Both the position numbers and the translations under genes were made by a program. A stretch of DNA of 64,000 nucleotides from assembly GCF_038502225.1 (NCBI RefSeq), contig NC_091378.1, positions 10,466,351-10,530,350 of the forward strand, given 5' to 3'. Shown in pieces: positions 46,132 through 56,500 of the stretch; the first letter of the stretch is position 1; the number at the start of each line of letters is the position of its first letter. The stretch comes from Cherax quadricarinatus. Lineage: Eukaryota; Arthropoda; Malacostraca; Decapoda; Parastacidae. A model generated the notes under the pieces. It was not told the origin of the DNA and searched no databases. It saw only the letters and a list, made by a program, of their open reading frames with translations.

Positions 46132-48579
46132 TTTACACAGGGTTTGACAAGGTTTGACAAGGTTAAGGATCCCTAGCTTTATTGACAAGCAGGGTTTGAC
46201 AAGATTAAGGATCCCTAGCTTTTTAGACAAGCTATTTACAGGTTAAGGATTCCTAACTTTATTGGCAAGCTAAGAGCTGTTACCTACATCAGCTCATTTG
46301 AAAGCATTTTTATTGTTATGAGACATACAAGTAGGGAACAGGATGAAGTTGGAGCCATCTGTGGGCCAGCATTTTCATTTGATCAACTGACTTTATCTCG
46401 TTGACATCATTATGCTGTACGAATGTGTTCCATACTCGAGTCATCCTGGGTATATATGATCTCAGATGGAGTGATGTTCTGGAGAAGGGTACAGCCAGAG
46501 TGAAGTTGCTGCTTTCTGCCCGTCTTGTGGCATAAAAGCTTGTTTCACGCTGTCCTCGAAGTGGATCCAAGTGTGGTACTTTGACAATATTGGCCTTGTA
46601 CATAACAGTAAGGCCACCCACATCCCTCCTGTGTTGAAGGCTCTGCTGAAATGACAGATCTATCCAGGATGGGTCCAGGCGAGAGATGAGACGTCTTGCT
46701 CTGTTCTCTACTCTGTCAAGCAGTCGCAGATGAGAGGGGGGGGGGCAGGCAAACCAAGAAAGTGGAGCATACTCAAGGTGTGAGCGTACTTGTGCCTCGT
46801 ACAGAATCTTGCAACCCCTACTGTCAAGCAGATGCGAGATACGGCGAAGTGCTGTAAGCTTCCTGGCTGCCTTGTTTGCAAGATTTACAACATGGTTCTT
46901 CATGGTTAGTTTGGAGTCAAATTTCACCCCAAGGATATCAACTTCTTCTCCAGGTGCCAACACCCTCCCATTCATCCTTACTACTGCACCAGCATTACCA
47001 TCATGGTGCCTAGAGACGATCATCATTTGCGTTTTCTCAGGTGCAAATGTTACTTGCCATCTATTTCCCCAAGCTGATATAGCTCTCAGCTGGTGATTGA
47101 TGTAGCTTAGAGCAGCTGGCATTTCTTCTCTTGGATAAGTGAATGTCAGTGTACAGTCGTCTGCATATGCATGTGATTCTGGGATGAGATGAAGAAGGTC
47201 GTTGAAGTAGACATTCCATAACAATGGTCCCAGCACGCTTCCTTGTGGAACACTTGCCCCAATAGGATGTCTTGCTGATTCCGTTCCATTGAGAACTACA
47301 CTTAGAGATCTACCATGAAGGTAATCACTGAGGAGACATAGCGTAGAGCCTGCAATTCCCAGTGCTTGAAGTTTTGCTAAGAGGCCCTGGTGCCACACCC
47401 GGTCGAAAGCGCCAGCAATGTCCAGTGCTACCACACAGCTGACTTTGGATTCATCCAGTGACTGGTGCCACTTAGTGGAGAGGTTTAACAACAGATCAGC
47501 AGCAGAGTAACCTTTCCTGAAGCCATATTGACGATCACAAAGTAGTGAGTGGTAGTCAAAAAACTCTGTCATTTGTCTTGAGATTATTGTCTCAAGGATC
47601 TTACCAGTGATTGACAGGAGTGACACTGGTCTGTAGTTGCTGATTTCTGCTCTGCTCTTCTTTTTGTGAACAGGGACTACATTTGCCTCTTTCCATAGAG
47701 AGGGCCATTTACACTGTACTAGGCAGTGCTGAAAGATGCGAGTTAGAGGTGCTGCTAGCTGGTCTGCACATCTTCTCAGCAATCTTGGGCTCAACTTGTC
47801 TGGGCCCACAGCCTTTTCTTGGTCAAGCGATTTAAGAAGGAAATGCACCTCCTCCTGCCTTATTGTCACCACTGACAGTTTTGACACAGTTCTTGCAGCT
47901 AGCCAAGGAGGGTCCCTTGCTGGATCAGGAACTTGCATTTTGGTAGCAAAGTGTTCAGCAAAGAGGTCCGCCTTCTCTTGACTACTAGTAGAGGTGGTCC
48001 CATCCTGTCGATTTAGAGGTGGAATGAGTTCATCAGGCAGATAACCTTGTCTGTCCTTGACCAGGGACCACCAGGTTTTGGAGCCTACCCTACCTGATGC
48101 TAGCTTTCTTTTAGTGTCCACCTCCCATTTAGCAATGGCCCACTTTTGAACGTCACCCATATGCCTACAGGCTTGCCTGTGCAAGTTCCTGTTATAGGTG
48201 GTAGGATGTCTCTTATACCTTCGCCATGCTTTGTACTTAGCAGTAGCAGCCTCTCTACAACGAAAGCCAAACCAAGGCTGATCTGTAGGCTTCGTCACAT
48301 ATTGCCGGTGAGGAATGTGTTCTTGTTGTAGATTAAGGATGTGTCCAGTGAAGGCTTTCACTTGGTTGTCAACATCCCCTTGGAGAAGAGCATTCCAATC
48401 GGTGGTGGCGAGCTCAGAGCAAAGGGCTGGCCAATTACCTCTTTCCCATAGCCAGGTTGTGCGTGTGGACTCCTCACCTCGTTCTGTTGGGATCTTAAGT
48501 GTCGTAAAAACAGCCTTGTGGTCAGACGATCCAACGTAGCCGAGGGGTTGACAAGTGACTATGCCTTCTGCCAGATCAC

Positions 48580-48585
<6 letters not shown>
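46124..48585 (-). mobile_element. LINE family A, copy 2 (5'-truncated)
   Basis: Nearly identical to copy 1 from the poly(A) to the endonuclease C-terminus. It is truncated at SDLAEG, where the sequence ACTCACT passes directly into (CT)n, while copy 1 reads ACTCACTACTGGG. The 3' UTR carries an extra copy of the GGTTAAGGATCC-type unit compared with copy 1, plus a local GGTTTGACAA duplication. Only a handful of base differences from copy 1 were noticed by eye, suggesting a very recent common origin. Confidence 0.85.
46316..48585 (-). CDS. LINE family A ORF2, copy 2: intact RT, truncated EN
   Basis: The frame is open from the (GA)n junction through to the natural stop. It includes the end of the endonuclease (SDLAEG to GSSDHKAVFTTL), then the full reverse transcriptase with NYRPVSLLSITGK, VALDIAGAFDRVWH, SVPQGSVLGPLLWNVYF and AYADDCTLTF, a thumb with VDILGVKFDSKLTM, and the C-terminal segment ending HPVPYLYVS. 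The G-run that breaks copy 1 is in frame here. An apparent N-terminal run of Arg-Glu comes from translating (GA)n and is not part of the protein. With the endonuclease active-site region missing, the copy could not retrotranspose on its own. Confidence 0.88.

Positions 48586-48667
<82 letters not shown>
48585..48667. repeat. (CT)n joint between LINE A copies 2 and 3
   Basis: About 80 bp of nearly perfect CT dinucleotides follows the truncated 5' edge of copy 2 and precedes copy 3. Confidence 0.95.
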
Positions 48668-48671
<4 letters not shown>

Positions 48672-49193
48672 CCTCCTGTGTTGAAGGCTCTGCTGACATG
48701 ACAAATCTATCCAGACTGGGTCCAGGCGAGAGATGAGCCGTCTTGCTTTGTTCCCTATTCTGTCAAGAAGTCGCAGATGAAATGGAGGACAGGCAATCCA
48801 AGAAAGTAGAGCATACTCAAGGTACGACTGTAGATCTTCTATCGAGCAGATGCGAGGTTCCTGGCAGCCTTATTTGCAAGATTTACAACATGGTAAAAAA
48901 AACTCTCCCATTCATTCTTACCACTGCTCCAGCATTACCATCATGGTGTCTAGAGATTATCATTATTTGTGTTTTCTCAGGAGCAAATGTTACCCATCAT
49001 CATTTACCCCAGGCTGATATACCTCTTTACTGGTGACTGATGTAACTTAGAGTACCTCGCATTTCCTTTCTTGTATAAGTAAATGTCAGAGTACAGTCAT
49101 CTGCATATGCATGGGATTCTGAGATGAGTTGGAGACGGTCACTGAAGTATACGTTCCATATCAAAGGCCTAAGCACGCTTCCTGTGGCAGCTG

Positions 49194-49197
<4 letters not shown>
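48668..49197 (-). pseudogene. LINE family A, copy 3: internal ORF2 fragment
   Basis: This corresponds to about 42,297-42,925 of copy 1 (reverse transcriptase YADD region to the segment after the thumb) but is clearly diverged and carries an internal deletion near 48,890-48,905. The fragment AYADDCTLTFTYTRKEM can still be read on the minus strand. Both ends stop at CT-rich sequence. It lacks the natural 3' end, which a simple 5'-truncated insertion should have, so later recombination or deletion is likely. Confidence 0.8.

Positions 49198-49250
<53 letters not shown>
49198..49250. repeat. (CT)n joint between LINE A copies 3 and 4
   Basis: About 50 bp of CT dinucleotides between the internal ORF2 fragment and the 3' terminal fragment of the next copy. 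Confidence 0.95.
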
Positions 49251-49252
<2 letters not shown>

Positions 49253-49457
49253 ACAGGGTTTAACAAGGTTAGGGTAAGGATTCCTAACTTTATTCACAAA
49301 CTAAGAGCTGTTACCTACATTTGCTCATTTAACAGCCTTTTTACTGTTAAGAAACATACAAATATGGAACAGGATGAAGTTGGAGCCATCTGGGGGCCAA
49401 CATTTTCATTTGATCAACTGACTTTATCTCGTTGATATTATTATACAGTACGAATAT
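49251..49457 (-). mobile_element. LINE family A, copy 4: 3' terminal fragment
   Basis: From CACAGGGTTTAACAAGG through the end of ORF2 (GATGAAGTTGGAGCCATCTG on the plus strand) to CAGTACGAATATT, this matches 41,866-42,100 of copy 1 with moderate divergence. It has a single GGTTA-type 3' UTR unit. Its 5' truncation point passes directly into another CT run at 49,458-49,473. Confidence 0.8.
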
Positions 49458-49473
49458 TCTCTCTCTCTCTCTC
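49458..49473. repeat. (CT)n tract closing the LINE A array
   Basis: A short CT run at the outer edge of copy 4. It is followed by unrelated AT-rich DNA (49,474-49,671) in which no gene or element was recognised. Confidence 0.85.
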
Positions 49474-49667
49474 ACCCACAAACAAAATAATGACCAAATT
49501 TCCTCCTAGCGGAGTTAATTATACACATAACAAACATGTAATTACCAGTGCCTCTGGTTATACTCTATTAATTAAAAGGTCTTCACTAATTATCAGAGGT
49601 TAATCAGACAGAATAAATTATTTAATATGATAAATTTAATTAATAATGAGATATAAATTATGTGCAT

Positions 49668-49671
<4 letters not shown>

Positions 49672-49721
<50 letters not shown>

Positions 49722-49734
49722 ACACACACACACT

Positions 49735-49765
<31 letters not shown>

Positions 49766-49776
49766 ACACACACACA

Positions 49777-49832
<56 letters not shown>
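49672..49832. repeat. (CA)n microsatellite
   Basis: About 160 bp of CA dinucleotides with scattered TCA interruptions, directly upstream of the 5' region of the plus-strand LINE D. Confidence 0.95.
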
Positions 49833-49834
<2 letters not shown>

Positions 49835-50801
49835 CAGTCAGCAGACGTGGGTCACAAGGCTCCGAGAACTTTAGTGGTTTTTAAGGCGTGCAACAACTGC
49901 TAGCAGTAATAAGTGGTAGTGACAACGTCAGTGAACAATCCTACGAGTGATAACCAGAGTTAATAGTTAAAAAAAGTCGAGAGGAAGCCTGAAATCTTTA
50001 ATATTTCAAAGTGTCAAACCGTTAGTGGATAGTAGGCTTCTGTTGCTACACAGATTCAAATATACAAAGATTCAAGTGAGTGTGGAAGCGGGTGTTCAAG
50101 AATTTCGAGAGATTGGATAACAAGTGAAATGTGGGGCACCATACAGTGAGAGTGAAAAAGTTAATAAGCAAAAGTAGAAAGGAAAAATATAATATATAAC
50201 AAGGGAAGGTGGCATTAGGCCTGCTGAAACAGTGACGTCACAACAGTTGTGTGACATTATACATATAAAGTGTAACACCGAATGTGAAGTGTATTCCAAT
50301 ATAAGTGAAGTGTATTCTATCATAAGTGACATTGAGGGACGCGGGATGCATGAGCATATACGGTTATAAAGATCACAGGTGAAGAATTTTCAAAATAGTG
50401 ATAGAAGGCTACGTCATCAGCATCTGGCAACTTGTCATCGCATCACTGCCAGCTTAAGTATCACTCACCTGTTGGGGTTGTTTTGGGGGTTCTGAATCCT
50501 GCCTTGCGTCACTGTTAGATACTGGTCACTCACTCCTGCAAGCTATTACCAGAATTAGAGCAGAAATAGCATAGATAAGGTGAAGATAGTGTTGACTAGC
50601 GAGGAGCAGCCTAGCGAGGGGAAGCCTAGTGAGGGTGACGTCAGACACTCCTAGAAGCTCAGACAAGCTAAATTTTACAACCTAATTACTTTCTGTGTTT
50701 TATAAGTAGAAGTGATAAGTGCTAGAATCACTGTTGGTAGTTTTAGAAATACGGGTATTACTACTGATATTTATTAGCAGTATGAATACTTAGAAGTGGG
50801 G

Positions 50802-50861
50802 GCACACATACACACGAGCACACACACACACACATGCACACACACATAAACACACACACAT

Positions 50862-50935
<74 letters not shown>
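50802..50935. repeat. (CA)n microsatellite in presumed LINE 5' UTR
   Basis: A CA-rich run with CATA and CATG interruptions. Long minus-strand Cys/Val frames are artefacts of GTGTGT translation. Confidence 0.95.
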
Positions 50936-50938
<3 letters not shown>

Positions 50939-51004
50939 TAAGCTGTAGTACACACGCAAACACACATACACAGGATTTCACACCGTCCTGTGAACTGACC
51001 ATCT

Positions 51005-51476
51005 GAACCTTTCTCCTCTCCCCCCCCTCTTTCTACCCTAAGTAGACCTATCTCTACCTCTCTCACTCTTTACCTATATCTCTCTCTCTACCTATCTCTC
51101 TCTCTCTCTTCCCTCTCCCATCTCTCCCCTCTAACATCTCTTACCTCTAACACCTCCCCCCCCTCTAACATCTCTCCCCCTCTAACATCTCTCCCCTCCC
51201 ATTATCTCTCCCCTCTCCCTTTCCCCACCTCTCTCCCATCCTCCCCTCCCTCTCCCCCTAGCCTCTCTCCCCTCTCGCTCTTCCATCTCCCCCCTCTTTC
51301 CCCTTTCTCCCCCGTCTCTGCCCTCTCCCCCTCTTTGCCTTCTCTTTCTCTCTCTCTCTCTCTCTCTCTTGCTCTCTTGCTCTCTCTCGTCCCCATTTTC
51401 CCTTCTAACTCTCCCCTCTCCTACTCTTCCCTTCACTTTCTCTCCCCCTCTACCTTTCCCTTCTCTCTTCTCTCAC
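51005..51476. repeat. CT/CCCT-rich tract upstream of LINE D ORF1
   Basis: Pyrimidine-rich sequence (CTCTCCCCTC-type words with a CT dinucleotide run at 51,346-51,370) ends 16 bp before the ORF1 ATG. It may be part of the element's 5' UTR or an expanded microsatellite. Frames through it are Ser/Pro or Arg/Glu artefacts. Confidence 0.8.
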
Positions 51477-51491
51477 AAAAAGAAAAAAAAA

Positions 51492-52010
51492 ATGGTGGGG
51501 ACTCGCAGGAACCAAGGATCAGATGAGAATGGTTCTGGTAGGGAGAAGTGGATGGAGGAGCAGTGGAAAAGGATGGAACAAGAGTGGGAGAGAAAATTAG
51601 GAGAGCTTTCTGAAAAAATGGAGAAAGAGCTCTCTGTGAAATTGGAAAAGAGGTTGGAGAAGGAGACAAAGAATTGGGAGGCACAAGTCGAAACTGCAGT
51701 AGCCAAGATAAGGGTCCTAGAAGTTGAGATAAATAGGCTGAAGCGGGTTACAGGGGCAGTGACCAGAGAAGACACAGCATATGAAGCTGCGAGGCCGAAC
51801 AGGAAGGAAGGAATTATGAATTATGCTAAGGTCACATCAATCTGCCAAGTAGGACCAAGGAGTGAAAGGGAAGACCAGCTGGTTGCAGATGGAGAGGGTG
51901 ATAGGTCAAATGATGAGGCACAACAAGGCTATCAAGAGCCACTGGAAAAATCAAGGGAGAAACTGACCACATACAGGCAGGATCCAGAGTCACAGAGGGA
52001 CACACACTGA
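51492..52010 (+). pseudogene. LINE D ORF1, coiled-coil N-terminal part
   Basis: The ATG at 51,492 follows an A-rich leader. Residues about 15-85 form a charged, heptad-like helix (EKWMEEQWKRMEQEWERKL, then KRLEKETKNWEAQVE and VLEVEINRLKRV), as in the coiled coil that trimerises many LINE ORF1 proteins. The segment YAKVTSICQVG follows. The frame ends at a TGA (52,008-52,010), probably after frame damage, because the typical C-terminal domain appears downstream at 52,266 in the same frame after about 250 bp of broken sequence. A longer ORF1 is the likely ancestor. Confidence 0.7.
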
Positions 52011-52265
52011 GGCAATGAGAAAATCATCACGGAGGAGACACAAACTCTTGGGTATCAAAATCAGTGTTTCAGTCCATACAAAGGGAATCTTCAGGAGGAG
52101 AGAGGAAAGGACACACCACTGAAAGATTACCTCATTCTCCTCCTGTTCTTCAAGATTCTCCATGGACTGATGAAACTGTGTGGCGAAAGGAGATTGACCT
52201 GTGTCTAATTTATCAACATGTCGGTTCTCTGAACCATTCATCTACAAACGGAAATAGGTGAAGAG

Positions 52266-52448
52266 ATGGACGAGATTGTAAATTTTCAGAGAATAGGGGG
52301 GTACTCGAAGGGGAGAAACCGACCAATCAAGCTGATTCTCAGGACGGAAACAGTGCGGAACAGGATCCTCCAAGAGAAACCACGATTGAAATACTCGGAA
52401 GAGTACAAGAGGGTGTTCCTAGACAGAGACAGAACACAAACAGAATGA
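52266..52448 (+). pseudogene. LINE D ORF1 C-terminal domain fragment
   Basis: It reads MDEIVNFQRIGGYSKGRNRP, then IKLILRTETVRNRILQEK and YKRVFLDRDRTQTE. The RIGxY, RPIKL and DRTxxE blocks resemble the C-terminal RNA-binding domain of L1-type ORF1 proteins. The stop at 52,446-52,448 (TGA) sits where the continued frame reads QQLRERTKKRKELGKETRRE, so it is probably a CGA-to-TGA nonsense change and not the natural end. The same TGA overlaps an ATG as ATGA. Confidence 0.6.
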
Positions 52449-53900
52449 CAGCAGCTGAGGGAGAGGACAAAAAAGCGAAAGGAGCTAGGAAAAGAGACAA
52501 GGAGGGAACCAGCAGAGGTCAGTCAGAGCAGAACAGAACAGCAAGGGCAAGCACACACACAACTACTCTCAGAACCATACAACCTATCACACCATCCCAA
52601 CACACACTACAATCCATACCCACAGTCTCCACCCAACACCGAGCTATAGAATCCCACAGTATGCCACCAGGTCTCCGACCCTCACAGGCCCCCCAAACCA
52701 CAGTGTTGGAAAGGAAACTGAAGGTATGGTACACAAACGCTGATGGAATAACGAATAAGTGGGAGGAGTGGCATGAAAGAGTCAAAGAAGCATCACCGGA
52801 CATCATAGCTCTCACAGAAACCAAGCTTACAGGTATGATAACAGATGCCATCTTTCCAACGGGATACCAAATCCTGAGGAAAGACAGAGGGAACAGGGGG
52901 GGTGGAGGAGTGGCGTTGCTGATCAAAAATCGCTGGAATTTTGATGAGCTGGAGAGAGGAGACAGCGGAGAAGAAAGTGATTACATACTGGGAACGCTTC
53001 ACTCTGGAGGTCCCAAAGTGGTAATTGCAGTGATGTATAACCCACCACAGAACAGCAGGAAGCCAAGGCAAGAGTGCGACGAGAGCAATAGAGCGATGGT
53101 TGACACACTGGCTGCAGTGGCCAGAAGAGCTAATGCATACAGGGCAAAGCTCCTGATCATGGGTGACTTTAACCACAAGGAAATCAATTGGGAGGACTTG
53201 GAGCCACATGGGGGCCAAGATACATGGAGGGCTAAGATGATGGAGGTGGTACTGGAAAACTTCATGTGCCAACACGTAAGGGACACTACAAGAGAGAGAG
53301 GAGAGGATGAACCAGCAAGGCTGGACTTAGTATTCACCTTGAGTAGTGCAGATATCGAGGACATCACATATGAAAGACCCCTTGGGGCCAGTGACCATGT
53401 GGTTTTAAGCTTCGAATACACAGTAGAGCTACAAGTGGAGGGAGAAGCAGGAAGGCCAGGACGAATGAAGCCAAACTACAAGAAAGGGGACTACACAGGA
53501 ATGAGGAACTACCTGAACGGGGTTCAGTGGGACAGAGAACTGGCAGGGAAGCCAGTTAATGAGATGATGGAATATGTAGCAACAAAATGCAAGGAGGCTG
53601 AGGAGAGGTTTGTACCCAAGGGTAACAGGATTAATGAAAAAGCCAGGATGAGCCCATGGTTTACCCAAAGGTGCAGGGAGCCAAAAACCAAGTGTGCTAG
53701 GGAATGGAAGAAATATAGAAGGCAAAGGACCCAGGAGAATAAGGAGAACAGTCTTAGAGCCAGAAACGAATATGCACAGATAAGAAGGGAGGCCCAAAGA
53801 CAATATGAAAATGACATAGCAGCGAAAGCCAAATCTGACCCGAAACTGTTGTACAGCCACATCAGGAGGAAAACAACAGTCAAGGACCAGGTAATCAGGC
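52445..53900 (+). CDS. LINE D ORF2 endonuclease part (3' lost in gap)
   Basis: An open frame of about 485 codons up to the N run. The first 95 residues are polar and may not be translated, so the true start is uncertain. From KVWYTNADGITNKWEEW the APE-type endonuclease is clear: DIIALTETKL (catalytic Glu), RGNRGGGGVALLIK, LLIMGDFNHKEINW, LDLVFTL and LGASDHVVLSF (His of the SDH box). It is followed by the basic linker (WKKYRRQRTQENKENSLRAR) that precedes reverse transcriptase. The enzyme nicks chromosomal DNA to start target-primed reverse transcription. The frame is free of stops up to the gap, so this is the best-preserved endonuclease in the window outside LINE A. Confidence 0.85.
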
Positions 53901-54000
53901 NNNNNNNNNNNNNNNNNNNNNNNNNNNNNNNNNNNNNNNNNNNNNNNNNNNNNNNNNNNNNNNNNNNNNNNNNNNNNNNNNNNNNNNNNNNNNNNNNNNN
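53901..54000. other. Assembly gap, 100 N
   Basis: Exactly 100 N, a conventional placeholder for a gap of unknown size. Open frames that cross it in either direction are artificial. The two flanks are ORF2 segments of two different LINEs converging on the gap. Confidence 0.99.
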
Positions 54001-55083
54001 TGCTGTCTTTGTTTTTGACGTCGCAACACACACGCCGATGGCCCCTGCCTGCACCCTTACCGCTTGAAACCTCTCATTTTGTAACTCCCTCAGTCTCCCC
54101 TTGACCTCGACAATTTCATCCATAGGATAGTTGCCCCCCACAGCCCCCTTCCCATAACAGCCCCTTAACCTGTCCTCTAAATAATTTGAAAGGCCATATT
54201 TTAAATCATTTGTACTTTTGCCCACCCCCACATGATATTTCCTAATCCTTTCCTTGGCTACACAATCCCACCATTGTACGACATCTTCCACTCCCTGTGC
54301 CTCCTCGCTAAGCTCCTTCCACAGTAGAGAAAATCCCACTAACCCCTCCTCATCACTCAATGCACTTATATTTAATTTCCAATAACTCCTGTATATTTCC
54401 GCAAGCGCCTCCCACCCAACCTCCACCAACACTGCTCTATGATCCGACCATGCTACTTCAACAGTTTTGAAAGATCTCACTACAACCCCATGAGAAAGAT
54501 ACACTCTATCTAACCTCGCTGCATACCCTCTCCTAACAAATGTATGCTTTGTCTCCCACGCCTTCCCCCCTCGAATGCGTCCCTTAACCTAATATCCCTC
54601 AATAAATCTCGTAGGGCCACCGACACATAACCTGCCCCTTTTGGTTCCACATCAGCCCTTCTAATGATGCAGTTCCAATCACCTCCTACTATTGCCACCT
54701 CCGGTAATGCACGGAAAAAAAACACAAGGTCCTCACACACAAACTCCTGCTTCACCTGTACGTTATTCTCTGCAGGCGCATATACACTAATAAAGGCCAC
54801 ACGTTTTCCCATCCACAAACCATCTATGTGCAACACCCTTCCCCCTCCCCCCCTCACTTCTCTGCAAAACAAACGGGCTTGCCTCCCTAATTAATATACC
54901 CACCCCTCCTGTCAAACGGGCAGATGGCAGGGTTACCACCTGAAACCCCTCCATCTCCAACACCCTACCCTCCTTAAAATTATGCTCCTGAAGGAACACA
55001 ACATCCACTCTAAATTTATTCAGAAACATTCGAAACCATTCTCTCTTTACACTATTACACAAACCATTAACGTTTATTGTCAT
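54001..55083 (-). pseudogene. Tx1-like ORF2 endonuclease, two frameshifts
   Basis: The likely start is the ATG at 55,083 (MTINVNGLCNSVKREWF). The endonuclease shows VVFLQEHNFKE, LTGGVGILIRE, VAFISVYAPAE, VAIVGGDWNCII and VAWSDHRAVLVEVG. The frame shifts once in a G/C homopolymer near 54,840-54,855 and again near 54,565 at another homopolymer. The last readable part (YLEDRLRGCYGKG, then ELQNERFQAV) is the linker before reverse transcriptase, which is lost in the gap. Confidence 0.75.
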
Positions 55084-55165
55084 ACACCGGAGGCCTATTA
55101 AAGTTTCCACCCCTGCCTCCTCTCTTCACTCTTCCGATGGGCACCAGAACGTGTGGGACCACTTG

Positions 55166-56356
55166 TCACCTGCACACTTCCCTCTCTCTCCCCCCCCCCT
55201 TCTTTTGGTGCCTCCTGTCATGGCCACCACTACCTTCACCTTCTGCCCATATTTGCTTCCCAGTCCGCTGCGCTGGCGTTAGGACATCATCTGAATCCGA
55301 CGCAGCAGCTCTCTTTCTTGTGACAGGCGCATCCTCCATGGCTTGGTCTGGGGATGCCTCACAATGTACCTCAACCTCCACTGTACACAGTGGCAATGAT
55401 CTCGGTGACACCTCAGTCACGCTGTCACTCCCGTCATCTGAATAGTTCTGCTGTTGATGCACCACAGCCTTCAACTCGTCTTCTACCACCTTTCCAGGAG
55501 CAGCCACCTCCTCAGGCGGTGACAAGGACTTCTGAACCTCGGCTAATTCCTCCTCAATTTCCAACACTTCCTCCTGTACTTTTTGCTCAACCCGATCCAC
55601 TGGAAGTGTCTCTGGGCCAGGTAACTGGTCAAGGGCCTCACCCTCTCCCCCAGCCTTATGCGCCTCATCCACTATCTCGCTCCAAAGACGACCACGCCCT
55701 CCTTCACGTCGTTGATCATCACCTGCTTCCCCCGGTGTAGAAGCGGATGTCTCCGCCCCTGGGCCAGGAGCTCGTTGCCGCTTCCCACACTCCGCTGCTA
55801 TGTGATCATATTCCCCACATAGTCGGCATGTACGCCTTTGCCTGGCGTATGACACCATGACCTGTGTCCTGAGTTCCTTTAGGTACACACAAGACGGTAT
55901 GGGGTGTCACAATGTCAATTTTAGGGTAAAAGTGCCCTCCGGCAGACCTGTGTAGGTACCCATCACCCACTTACCATGCTGCACCAAATGAACAGTTCCG
56001 TATTCCTCAAAAACTTTTCTGATATCTGTCTCATCAGCCTCAAAGGGGACATTACGCAGTTTAATCCATGTATAATGTCTGGATACATCGATCATCCTCA
56101 CATGCACAGCTGGTGTTGCATCAAGACTTACGTCCTGAAAACGGTTGATCAACGACTCATAAACCATTGCTGAGAGCAGTTTCACAAAAATTCTACATGC
56201 TCCGTTCAATGCTACTCCGTACAACTCGCCATCCTGAATGCCATACGTGTCTCTGATGATTTTAGGTAGTAATACCTGGGCTGAAGCTGGCGTTATTGCC
56301 CCACTGAGAAGTTCAACGCCGACAGTGTTGATCCTGCATCTATAACTGAACGCCAT
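55166..56356 (-). pseudogene. Tx1-like ORF1, one in-frame stop
   Basis: The ATG at 56,356 opens MAFSYRCRINTVGVELL. An RRM-like region (YTWIKLRNVPFEADETDIRK, then VFEEYGTVHLV) follows at about residues 95-135. After FTLKLTL there is a TGA (55,907-55,909), and the same frame continues as HPIPSCVYLKELRTQVMVSY into the CCHC knuckle CRLCGEYDHIAAEC. A Glu/Asp/Ser-rich tail ends at 55,166. Because the frame is otherwise uninterrupted, the TGA looks like a single CGA-to-TGA mutation. ORF1 proteins of this type bind the element RNA. Confidence 0.75.
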
Positions 56357-56500
56357 GTTGACTAATGGTAGTTCTCCTGGGCTGACGACAGAGGCGCGAC
56401 AAGCACCACCTCACACTACTGCAGTCAGGGAACTGAAGTGCATTTGCGCAGGAGGTCTACACAGCCCTAGAGCGATGCAGACAATGGAAGACATTTAGGG

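Larger units (their letters stand above)
49833..53900 (+). mobile_element. LINE family D, 5' half (cut by assembly gap)
   Basis: A long presumed 5' UTR (49,833-51,491, containing a second CA microsatellite and a CT-rich tract) is followed by a coiled-coil ORF1, an ORF1 C-terminal domain and an ORF2 endonuclease. Sequence is lost into a run of N before the reverse transcriptase. The endonuclease type and ORF1 layout suit a CR1/L2-like LINE. The exact 5' end is uncertain and is placed at the end of the (CA)n tract. Confidence 0.7.
54001..56500 (-). mobile_element. Tx1/L1-like LINE, 5' half (cut by gap)
   Basis: On the minus strand: a 5' leader, ORF1 (56,356-55,166) with an RRM-like segment and one CCHC knuckle, then an ORF2 endonuclease (from 55,083) that runs into the gap with frameshifts. 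RRM-plus-zinc-knuckle ORF1 and the style of the endonuclease (FLQEHN, GGVGILI, GGDWNCII, WSDHRAV) recall Tx1-group elements of the L1 lineage. The outer 5' limit near 56,500 is approximate. Confidence 0.75.

Noticed and set aside
46316..48670. Fusion protein with an N-terminal Arg-Glu run joined to a reverse transcriptase
   Set aside because: The Arg-Glu part is (GA)n microsatellite read in frame. The junction is a 5' truncation point of a LINE copy.
49636..51066. Cys/Val- and His/Thr-rich open frames
   Set aside because: They are translations of (CA)n/(TG)n microsatellites.
53429..54504. Long open frames crossing the N run in both directions
   Set aside because: They join two different elements through 100 undetermined bases, so the continuity is artificial.
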